From Symsagittifera roscoffensis (taxonomy: Eukaryota; Xenacoelomorpha; Acoela; Convolutidae): a DNA stretch of 64,000 nt. The first letter of the stretch is position 1, and the number at the start of each line of letters is the position of its first letter. Positions 9,053 to 17,848 of the stretch are shown here, one piece after another. Where the stretch lies: positions 4,695,472 to 4,759,471 of the forward strand of contig NC_087069.1 of the NCBI RefSeq assembly GCF_963678635.1, read 5' to 3'. Both the position numbers and the translations under genes were made by a program. The notes beneath the pieces were generated by a model that saw nothing but the letters and a program-made list of their open reading frames with translations, did no database searches and was not told where the DNA came from.

Positions 9053-9930
9053 CAGAACGAAGACAACCAGCACGGGATCACTACAAGAGGACGCACAGGG
9101 GTGTTCTCAAGTTGGGCAAACAGGTATCGTTAGAATCCACATTACATTATAGGAGATAAGTGTAAAATTGGATAAGCGGAGCCCCATTGTTTTGAGGAAG
9201 TTTTTACACAAGCAGGCCTGGAAACAGGTCTACGGTTTTCTCTCGAGAGGTTTAGCACCCGGCGCTTAAGGGATTTTTTGGCTTAAGAGGGGGGCTAAAG
9301 AGGGGGGAGGTTAGAAGGTGGGCTGGTTAAGTTAGAGGTTGGCGGTTGTATATTGTAAAAAGGGGGGACACGTTAGAGTAACTAATTGTTCGGCATCGTC
9401 GATTTAGTTACATTAGATACTTACACGCGTTGGTTATAAGAAGCGGATATCCAAATTTAAAATCAGGTTAAGGTAGGTACCCTGGTCGGATCGGTAGGGG
9501 GGAACGGACATAGACAGTTTTTGTGATACCCCATAAGATCGCTAGCAGGGGGGAGGAAAACGCGTGGCACTCGGGTACCAGACATTTTTTCGGACAAAGA
9601 TTGACATCGGTCAACCTTGAATTTCAGGAGAATTCATCCATCTGTTTTGAAATTTTTCCAGTTTAAATTTTTACGTTTTGGTGAAAATTTGTTGTTGGTA
9701 TTTTAACGAACAAGTGATCACAAGATACCTGCGGGGAATTTAGGGTTTCAAATAGCCTGAAACATAGAGAGGGAGACAAATACAGGGGGATTAGTATTTG
9801 GGTTTTGACCATTCAGATAGGGATTTTGGGAAAATTTTTACTAGAGCTCAAGTGGTGGTAAAAAGTACAGTGGTTCAATAGTCGCTACAACGAAGAAGAA
9901 GAGATCCGATATCCAGACACTCACTGACAA

Positions 9931-10475
9931 GTCTTGGGACAGTACCGAAGAAGTCTTGGGACATTGCAGTCTGGGGACAGTCTTGGGGCAACACGGTCTT
10001 GGGACAGTCTCGGGACAGAGCAGTCTTGGGACAGTCTTGGGACAGTGCAGCCTTGGGAAGTATTGGACCAGAGCAGTCTTGGTACGAAACAGTCTTGGGA
10101 CAGTGGTCTTGGGACATTAGTCTTGGGACATTGGTCTTGGGACATTGGTCTTGGGACATTGGTCTTGGGACAGTGGTCTTGGGACAGTCGTCTTGGGACA
10201 GTGGTCTTGGGACATTGGTCTTGGGACAGTGGTTTTGGGACACTAGTCTTGGGACAAAAGTCTTGGGACACTAGTCTTGGGACAGTAGTCTTGGGACAGT
10301 AGTCTTGGGACAGTAGTCTTGGGACAGTAGTCTTGGGACAGTAGCCTTGGAACATTAGTCTTGGGACAGTAGTCTTGGGACAGTAGTCTTAGGGCAAGGG
10401 TCTTGGGACAGTGGTCTTGGGACACTAACAAGAAGTACTGGGACAACACTGACTAGTCTTGGGACAGTAGAGAGA
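9931..10475 (+). repeat. 14-bp tandem array GTCTTGGGACAxxR in leader A
   Basis: About 35 copies of a core GTCTTGGGACA. Spacing is irregular until about 10090 and then a regular 14 bp (GGTCTTGGGACATT or AGTCTTGGGACAGT). Because 14 is not a multiple of three, the array is open in several frames on both strands and yields false ORFs with a 14-residue period. G-runs recur every unit, so RNA structure or protein binding is plausible. Confidence 0.88.
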
Positions 10476-10713
10476 AGGTCTTGAAACAGCATAAAGAAGG
10501 GGGGTACTAAAAGAGTACTAAGTCAGGTTGAAGTAACCAATTGCAAAATCAAATTTTCTATTCAATCCTAACACATAGAAATTTCAAAAGTTCAGGGAAA
10601 GTTGTTTTTAGCAAATTGAATAATTCTTTTTATAAAATTTTATCAAAAGAGGTTTTAACCTTAGAGTAGAATTTTGTAGATAGTAATACTGTACATAGTA
10701 ACAATTGTAAATA

Positions 10714-11832
10714 ATGAGGCGGAGCAGGGTACCGGTAGCTGAAAAAAGATCTACCGAGGCGAAGACAAAGTATAACTCGTCGCTGCGTAAAACAACATCA
10801 ATGGGTCCGAAGGTAACGAAGAAGAACTTTTCAGTTAGTATGGTCAGCACGAGGAGTACCACGGAGAACAGAGCAAAAGAGGGCACGGAAGGAGAACGAG
10901 TAGAACCCACCATCGAGATTGAACTAGAGACACCGGATCAAAGTGTGGATGAAGTAGGAAAGAAAACGACAGAGTCAACTCCAATGCCCAATGCAGAAGA
11001 ACCTAACCCAAAACCCATAGAGTTCTCACCGATAGACAACGTGGAAGACACAACAGGCAACACGCCAGAAACAGTGAAGGATGAGTCGAAATGCGCAGCA
11101 GTGGAGGAGACGAAAGTCGAGAAAAGCAAAACATTCGGAACAGTATCCACGAGAACGACAGAGACCGATCAAAACGAGGATCAGAAAAAACAGGGACCAG
11201 CGACCGACTACAGAACAACAACGGACCATGGAACAACGACTCTTGAGCTAAGCGACTTGATGGCGAAGCTAGATCAGATAGATGAGAAACTGAAGCACAG
11301 CGAAGAGGATAGAAATGTGATAAGGAAGGAGATGAGAAACAACAAACATGAGCCCCTGGACAACTATTTCCATCTAGCGAGAGCAACGGAGGAAAAGCTT
11401 CAGCAGATGTCTGACAAAGTAGAAACCACTGATGGAGAGCGAGACAAGAACATCAGAAAAGACATGCTAGAAATGAAGCAGCGATATGACGCAGTGAATA
11501 GCCAGTTGGGGAGTTTGGAAACGAGAATGGATACGATGAGAAGGGACCAGGCTGAGAGCTCAAGTGCTATACAGACAAAGTTAGATGCAATCTTGAGGAA
11601 TTCAACACCACAAGACAGGCCAGCGGCAGAGCGGACACAAGGTAATAGAGTTGACTTCGTGGAACCACAAAGGAACAAACGACAGTCAACACCGTTACCA
11701 GTAACCCGGGGGGCCGCGAGTACGGCACCGGTGGGGGCCAAGGCTATTATAAAAAATGGAACAGCGAACACAACAAGTGGTCCAGGAGAATCCACGACTC
11801 AGAACAACGTGGGATCGGATGCCATGACATGA
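10714..11832 (+). CDS. ORF1 of copy A: charged coiled-coil protein
   Basis: Intact 372-codon frame, the first gene of the element. The N-terminal third is basic and Ser/Thr rich (MVSTRSTTENRAKEG), the middle is acidic, and residues of roughly 175-290 form a long predicted coiled coil (LMAKLDQIDEKLKHSEEDR). The C-terminus is Pro/Arg rich and disordered. There are no zinc fingers and no catalytic motif. Copy B encodes a diverged counterpart of 507 codons (41645-43168) with the same layout. The stop overlaps the start of gag (ATGACATGACATGG) with gag in the -1 frame, so the two could be linked by reinitiation or frameshifting. Probably a structural gag-like or RNA-binding partner; function not shown. 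Confidence 0.7.
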   Translation: MRRSRVPVAEKRSTEAKTKYNSSLRKTTSMGPKVTKKNFSVSMVSTRSTTENRAKEGTEGERVEPTIEIELETPDQSVDEVGKKTTESTPMPNAEEPNPKPIEFSPIDNVEDTTGNTPETVKDESKCAAVEETKVEKSKTFGTVSTRTTETDQNEDQKKQGPATDYRTTTDHGTTTLELSDLMAKLDQIDEKLKHSEEDRNVIRKEMRNNKHEPLDNYFHLARATEEKLQQMSDKVETTDGERDKNIRKDMLEMKQRYDAVNSQLGSLETRMDTMRRDQAESSSAIQTKLDAILRNSTPQDRPAAERTQGNRVDFVEPQRNKRQSTPLPVTRGAASTAPVGAKAIIKNGTANTTSGPGESTTQNNVGSDAMT

Positions 11833-13190
11833 CATGGGCAAGTACCTGGGAAATGATGAACAGGACACTGGAGGCCTTCGCTGCAAGGAACACCGACTCG
11901 AGTGACAGAGGAAGCAACAAATCCAGGAAAACTTTCAAGAAACCAAAAGAATTCAAAGATGATTCAGATGGATGCATTGACACTTGGGTAGAAGTCATGA
12001 GGTTGCACTTGGAACAAGACAACTTGAACAATGAGAGGCAGGCATGCACAGCGATGCTGAGCAATCTGGAAGGCACGGCATTGAAATGCGTGGTTGCGAA
12101 GAAAGAAGAAGAACGCGATACAGCGGACAAAATCTTTGAAATATTGTTAAATAGATTCGGCTCAGGCATGAAGGGTCATCAAGCGATGATGCGATTTGAA
12201 AAGAGAAAACAAAGGGACGATGAATCGATAGACAGGTTCCTAGATGATCTTGAGAGCTTGAGAAGAAGGAGTGACCCGGATGAATCTACCAATCGAAGGA
12301 ATTTCAGCATCGCCTTAAAGTTCATTGATGGGGTAAAGAGTGATGACTTGAGAACGATGTTAACAACATACTATACATTGTCGAAAGACAGTCCACCAAC
12401 TCCAGAAGAGATGAGGCAGAAGTCAAGAGAATACATGCTGATGAAACCCAAGAAATACTCGTACTCACACAACAAGAATACGCAAGGGGGGAGTCAGCCA
12501 CAAAGGTCGTCATGGTACAAGCCCAGAGATGGCATGGACAAACGCAGATCATGCGGTAACTGCGGGTCAGCTGATCATCATGTGGCAGATTGCACGACAT
12601 ACAAACAGGGCATGAAGAGTTTGGGATATGCACCCGATGAGGAAGATATGAGCCAGATGGAAGAACACGAGTTCTATAGTGGCTTGATCATCAAAATAGG
12701 TGCAAGATGCTTCTTCTGCAACCAAGAGGGGCACTTCAGGATGGACTGTCCGTTGTTTTGGGAGGCGGTTAAGAATCAGAGTCATCCGAAACACAAGTTG
12801 GCGCTAGCAGCGGTACAGAACCAGAGAAACAGACAAGGTGAATTTGAGACGAAAAACCTAGAAAAACCAAGTGCGGAGCTACCGACGAAAACAGTGAAAG
12901 CTGTAACACAATGTAATAGTGCAATAGAGGCCACGGCAAAGAACGCCCTAGAAATAAATTATGAGAAGGCGGCAGCGGAGGCTATCAACAAAGTGAAACA
13001 GGACCTGGCAGCGAAAGAAATAGAACAACGGCTGAAGCAAGAAATCGAAAGACAGAAAATGAACGAAGCATTAAGTTGCTCACAAACAATACCAGAAGCT
13101 GCTGAGGGGCCGACAAAAAATGGAAACTGCAACACTGTAAAGATGGTTACAGGAAAACCATTTAGCATAACAAAGATTGGGCAAGAATAA
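11829..13190 (+). CDS. gag: Gag of copy A with two zinc knuckles
   Basis: 453 codons. Residues of about 40-215 match the capsid-like Ty3 Gag fold (CIDTWVEVMRLHLEQ, NLEGTALKCVV, FEILLNRFGSG, DESIDRFLDDLESLRRR). Two CCHC zinc knuckles follow, CGNCGSADHHVADC at about 242-255 and CFFCNQEGHFRMDC at about 294-307, both with exact CX2CX4HX4C spacing; these bind the genomic RNA. A Lys/Glu-rich helical tail (about 370-410) ends the protein. The stop at 13188-13190 overlaps an ATG (TAATG) of the protease frame. In copies B and C the same junction is open, so the stop in A is probably a 1-base deletion and the original product a Gag-Pol fusion. Confidence 0.88.
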   Translation: MTWASTWEMMNRTLEAFAARNTDSSDRGSNKSRKTFKKPKEFKDDSDGCIDTWVEVMRLHLEQDNLNNERQACTAMLSNLEGTALKCVVAKKEEERDTADKIFEILLNRFGSGMKGHQAMMRFEKRKQRDDESIDRFLDDLESLRRRSDPDESTNRRNFSIALKFIDGVKSDDLRTMLTTYYTLSKDSPPTPEEMRQKSREYMLMKPKKYSYSHNKNTQGGSQPQRSSWYKPRDGMDKRRSCGNCGSADHHVADCTTYKQGMKSLGYAPDEEDMSQMEEHEFYSGLIIKIGARCFFCNQEGHFRMDCPLFWEAVKNQSHPKHKLALAAVQNQRNRQGEFETKNLEKPSAELPTKTVKAVTQCNSAIEATAKNALEINYEKAAAEAINKVKQDLAAKEIEQRLKQEIERQKMNEALSCSQTIPEAAEGPTKNGNCNTVKMVTGKPFSITKIGQE

Positions 13191-13986
13191 TGTCAATAAT
13201 CACTGTGGGCGGCCATGAAGTAACGAGAAACTTGAGCGAACCAAGTAACCAGACAATAATGCACATTGATGTGTACACAGATTACTTGAGTTGTATAAGC
13301 CCACAAACGACTTCTAGAGCATTGAGGGCACTACTCACGAGAGGGGGTAGCAAGTCGGTACGTGTTGTTAACAGGTACACAGAAGCTTATTGTCCACATG
13401 AGGTGATGCTAAATATAGATGGAATCAACATCTATACGAAAACAATGATAACATGTAATGAAGATATAATTGGGCAAATCTACGTGGGAAAAGAAGAGTT
13501 GAAAGTGAGATCGATTGGACACTGCGCTATGCTTGAACAAGATGCAATGCACATCGGGACGGAGGCAGATGTGACAGCACATGTGCTTGACATAAGTGGT
13601 AAGAAGACTCAGTTACGTGGGTTACTTGATACGGGAGCAGTCTTGAGTGTCATCCCAATCGAAACTTGGGAACGAGTGGGCTTCAACAAAGGTGATTTGA
13701 TAGATTCAAGAATACGGTTGTCAGCTGCAAACAAAGGGGCCCTGCGTGTGTTGTGCAGAACGCCTATAATAGCCCTGAATCTGGGGAACGTAACCTGTGG
13801 ATGAGTTTTCTTGTGGTAGAAAACCTAGATGAGTCTGACCAATTTATTTTAGGCAGAGACTTCATCAGGAACTTTGATGTAGCGATTGATCTAAACAACG
13901 CAATGTTCAGGATACGGAACCCGGATAGGAGGTACGCAATCAAACCGGTAAATTTAATAATGAGACCACAGCACCGGTATTCTTGA
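13190..13986 (+). pseudogene. pro: Aspartic protease domain of copy A
   Basis: Retroelement protease that would cut the polyprotein. The N-terminal segment (MSIITVGGHEVTRNLSEPS) is shared with B and C. The active-site motif is LLDTGAVLSVIPIETWE at about 13620-13670, with the typical DTGA; the flap-side and C-terminal part (FILGRDFIRNFDVAIDL) follows in another frame from 13753. The break at about 13785 is one G missing from a run of five (GGGGG in copy C). The C-terminal end (about 13960) has lost further bases relative to C. Confidence 0.82.
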
Positions 13987-15450
13987 GTAGGAGGGTGAGG
14001 CTAAAGGCGAACGAGGCGGCGATCGTAGGCTTACGAATGAAAAATTACAATGAACTAAGTGACAACAAGCAGGTATGCATAGTCCCAAATCCAAATAGTC
14101 AAAGTGCTGCTGTTTTAGGAAGATCCTTCTCGATCACGAACAGCGGTCTCTGCGTGAGTGTCTTGTTGAATACCCTTGACATGCCAATCACGATACAGAG
14201 GGGGAGGAAACTGGGATATGCTTTACCTGTAAAAATTCGATATGAAATGACTGAAAACCATAAACAAAATGAAGTTGTTTATTGTCCCAATCATAGGGAC
14301 AAAATTTGTATCTTGAGACGATTGACGAAAATAAAAGATTCATCAGGTCTTGTGAAGTCACTTAAGTCAGAGACAGACGATGGACTATCGAGCTGTTCGA
14401 ATTTCCCGGAACGGCCCACACTAGATGAAATACAGAGTGATAAACCGGTCTTACCGGAAATTGAACACTTAAGAGGCAAGTTAACGGACGAACAGCTCGA
14501 AGCCATCAAGGACGTACAAGAACGGAACGAGGAGGTTTTTTCAAGACATAAGGCAGACATCGGGTGTTGTAATTTTGTTGAGTATGAAATAGAACTCGAG
14601 GAAAACGCAATACCCCACAGGGAGGGGGCGAGGCGCATGACCCCACACAAATCGGATGCGTGTAGAAAGGAGATTGAAACGCTACTAGAGTATGACATGA
14701 TAGAACCATCCAAACCACCGTGGGCGTGTGGAGTAGTGATGGCCAAAAAGAAAGGCGACCAGTTGAGGTTTTGTTGTGACTTTCGATACCTGAACTCCGT
14801 CACGGTGAAGGATGCCTATCCCATACCTAGGATTGTCGAGAGTCTCTCGAAGTAAGGTGATGCTAAATTTTTTACGACTCTTGATTTAGGCTCGGCCTTT
14901 TGACAGGTACCACTCAGGAAACAGGACAGGGACAAGACAGGGTTTGCCTGCTAGTTGGGTCTGTTTCAATGGAAACGGATGCCGTTTGGACTATGCAATG
15001 CCACTGCCACGTTTTAGCGGCTGATGGCACACGCTCTGATTGGTGTGACGAAAAAGTACGGCAATCTGGTAATGTGCTACGTGGATGACGTGGTAATAGC
15101 GACACCCACACTAGAGGACCACATTGAGAGACTTGACGAAGTGTTTGCGTGTATGAAGAGGTCGGGGCTGAAGTGCAAACCATCAAAATGTGAGATACTC
15201 AAGGACTCGATAAAATACTTGGGCAGGATGGTGGACAAACACGGCATCAGACCAGATCCAGACGCAGTAGAAGCAGTTCTAACTTGGAAATCGCCGAAAA
15301 CGGAACACCAATTGATGAGCTTCCTGGGTTTTGCAAATTACTACGGAGAATTCGTCAAAGGCTATGCAGACAAGGTTTATCCGATGCAACAGTTAATGAG
15401 GCACAAGGGCAAGAAGTTCACGTGGAATAACGCAGTGGAAGAGTCATTCC
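13983..15450 (+). pseudogene. pol: Reverse transcriptase domain of copy A
   Basis: Ty3/gypsy RT spread over two main frames. From 13983 to a TAA at 14853-14855 it encodes the N-terminal region and the fingers (MIEPSKPPWACGVVMAKKKG, LRFCCDFRYLNSVTVKDAYP). The stop is a single T-to-A change: copy C has TTA (Leu) at the same codon. A short deletion near 14900 removes part of GSAFWQVPL. Palm and thumb continue from 15024 with the catalytic CYVDDVVIATP at about 15075-15105, then the LGFANYY segment. RT copies element RNA into DNA in the particle. Confidence 0.85.
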
Positions 15451-16449
15451 AGAGAATAAAGAAAGAGTTGTGCGAGGCACCATTACTAGGGATGCCAACA
15501 GAGAAAGGGATGTACGTGCTGGATACGGACGCGTCGGTAGTAGCGATATCGGGAACACTCCACCAGGACAAGAGTGGAACGGGAAGACAGTCTTGAGACC
15601 AATAGCAAACGGGGGCAAAATTCTAAGTGACATGGAAATGAAGTACGGAGCACCGAAAGCAGAGATGTTCGCGGTGGTTACCTTTGTCGAGAAATATAGG
15701 GCATACCTAGGCAGCGAGCCATTCAAGCTGCGAGTCGACAACAGGGCACTAAGCTGGCTAAAGACGTACTCAATGGACCAAAGTTACATTGGGAGGTGGA
15801 TAGTTCGCCTGGACGGATACGATATGATAATTGAGCATAGAACACGAGACAAACATCAAAATGCTGACAGCTTGAGCAAGAAGACGGAGTTTTACAAGAG
15901 ACAAGAACAGAGGGAGGCAGATAGACCTGAGATCAAGGATGGCGTCTCCTTCATGGACAAGGAAACGTATGACAGTCTTCCTCTCACGAGATGGTTGGAC
16001 AAATCAGGCAAACCAATAGAAGATCACCCCGAATTACCAAAAGATACTACGAAAGAAACAATCTTGAAAAAGAACCGAGGGATGCCGATAGGAATAATGC
16101 TCAATTCAAAGATCGTGAGGGAGACGCTCAAAGCAAGAGGCTACGATCTTAACCAGGTAGAGACGGGGGAAGCACAAATAGGCGATGACTTAAAGAGGTT
16201 ACTCGAGAAACTAGCAGATGATAAGCCCGTGATTCAAGAAAACTGTAAGGAGGAACCTGAGGACAAAATACTGCGGAAGAGCGGGATAGCTAGTGATGAA
16301 AATACCTCGAAGGTGACTAACTTTGATGGGAAGGAAGTGGTGCAGTCACTGGTTGAAAAGATCCCAGCCGACTTACTTGAACAGACTAGAGTTAGGAAAA
16401 AGAGAGTGGAGTTCAAGGAAGAAGCTGAATACCTGGGACTAGGTCAAGA

Positions 16450-16460
16450 GTCCGGGGAGC
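16450..16460 (+). promoter_or_regulatory. Internal polypurine-tract-like site 1, copy A
   Basis: GTCCGGGGAGC, one base different from the first 11 bases of the 3' PPT (29261-29272). It is preceded by CAAGA, similar to the CTTGA before the 3' PPT. Equivalent copies: C at 60556-60566, B at about 36711-36721. Confidence 0.5.
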
Positions 16461-16503
16461 GGTCCACGTCCACGGAGGAAGAAAACACTGAAGGAGAAAA
16501 TTT

Positions 16504-16514
16504 GTCCGGGGAGT
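16504..16514 (+). promoter_or_regulatory. Internal polypurine-tract-like site 2, copy A
   Basis: GTCCGGGGAGT, identical to 11 bases of the 3' PPT and preceded by a short T-run (AAAATTT). It is read as Ser-Gly-Glu. Equivalent copies: C at 60607-60617, B at 36777-36787. Confidence 0.55.
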
Positions 16515-17238
16515 GTGAAATGTGGGATGAGGACTCGGAATCGAGCAGTGACAATCAAGATAGTCTCTGCATGATATTGGCAGAAGAAAGGATTAGACAC
16601 CGCGACAGGGAATTACAAACAGATCCGTCCTCAGAAACCTTCTACTTGGACGAGCAGGAAGTACGAGGAGGCGAAGAACTTGAAAGAATTGCAGTTTCGA
16701 GGAAACCATTCAGGGAACTATCATGCAACTCAAATGTGAGAACAAATCTGGTGCCAGAAGATGACATGAAGGTAGTAAAGAGGATAGTATGCGTGAAGCT
16801 GAATGACGACTTCCACAACCCTGGGGAGATGAATGGGCAGATCATGGCGCTGAAGGAACATGTCAAGGCGAGATATAGGCTGTCGGACCTGATAAGAGCC
16901 CAGAAGAATGACAAGATGACAAGTAATCTCTCCAAATGGATCCGAATGGGGTCCAAGGAGAAAGGGGAACTTGAAGAAGACAGCTACAAGATCCAGAGCC
17001 AGTTCTACAAAGAGAGGAAAGAGTTACTCTATCACACGGCTGACGGGGTGGTAGCATGCAAGAGAAAAGACGAGGACAAGATACTACACAAGCACAACCT
17101 CATCATATTATCACAATTGTATCAGACAGAGGTGCTGTTCAGATCACATGACCAAATGGGGCACCAGGGGATAGACAAGGTGCAACAAAGAATACTTCAC
17201 AGGTTCGATTGGCCAGGATTGAGGAAAGCCTGTGAGAA

Positions 17239-17841
17239 GTGGGTGAATGCATGCCTGGCATGCCTGCAAGTGAAAGGCCCAAGAAAGATGAGATTCCCAC
17301 TCAAGTCAGTGGAAAGCTCGGTTTTAATGAAGTGGTGCAAATAGACCATCAGAAGATCTGTATGACGGAGTCGGGGTATAACCAGATACTGGTTATAATT
17401 GATCACTTCACGAAGCTGGCAGAAGCGGTGCCGTGTCAAACAGCTTCGGCAGAGGAGACTTGTGACCACTTGATAACCCATTGGATATCAAGGTATGGTT
17501 GTCCAATGACTTTTCAGTCAGACAACGGCAAGGCCTTTGTGGGGGACTTGACTAAGGAATTAATGAAGAGGTCACACATTGCTCAAGCACACTCAACGAC
17601 TTACCATCCTCAGACCAACGGGCTGGTAGAGAGACAGAATAGAACGTTGGTGAATATGCTGAGGGTATACTGCTCTAGATACATGACGGACTGGGATAAA
17701 TATCTGCCGCAAGTCGTAGGGGCATACAACAGTACTCAACACTCAACGACGGGAATCAGTCCATTCATGATGTTGACAGGCAAAGAGAGAGCGATGCCCC
17801 TGACGATCTTTTACCCGGAGTATGAAGGGAAGATGACGTGA
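17239..17841 (+). pseudogene. pol: Integrase catalytic core of copy A
   Basis: DDE integrase core of gypsy type. First Asp in NEVVQIDHQKICM (about 17335), second Asp in FQSDNGKAFVGDL (about 17515), catalytic Glu in YHPQTNGLVERQNRTL (about 17625). These residues bind the metal ions for strand transfer. The piece ends at a TGA at 17839-17841 after YEGKMT; compared with copy C, a few bases are missing here, which shifts the frame before the integrase C-terminal part. Confidence 0.88.
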
Positions 17842-17848
17842 AGCTTAC

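Larger units (their letters stand above)
8352..10713 (+). other. Leader / 5' UTR of copy A
   Basis: About 2.4 kb between LTR and first gene. It holds the PBS, a 69-bp triplicate (8846-9052) and a long 14-bp array (about 9931-10475), with low-complexity G-rich stretches between 9280 and 9560. No coding motif is seen; the open frames through it are products of the repeats. A long leader of this kind normally carries packaging and dimerisation signals. Confidence 0.75.
15470..17344 (+). pseudogene. pol: RNase H, tether and integrase zinc finger of copy A
   Basis: RNase H first: the catalytic LDTDAS lies in the preceding frame at about 15520, then the Glu in KYGAPKAEMFAVVTF, Asp in LRVDNRALSWL, and DKHQNADSLSKK. 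The frame shift near 15570 is one base lost relative to C. A long acidic tether of roughly 300 residues follows, and it includes two SGE tripeptides encoded by the internal GTCCGGGGAGT motif. The integrase HHCC finger lies at about 17140-17275 (RSHDQMGHQGIDK, CEKWVNACLAC). The frame ends at 17344 because of a 1-base loss just before the integrase core. Confidence 0.85.

Noticed and set aside
9875-10449. Proteins with a 14-residue repeat (CPKTxVPRxxSQDx and the complementary frame) on both strands
   Set aside because: Produced automatically by the 14-bp DNA repeat, which is open in several frames on both strands; the DNA period is not a multiple of three.
9931-10475. CRISPR-like array
   Set aside because: Units are contiguous 14-mers without unique spacers, in a eukaryotic retroelement leader.
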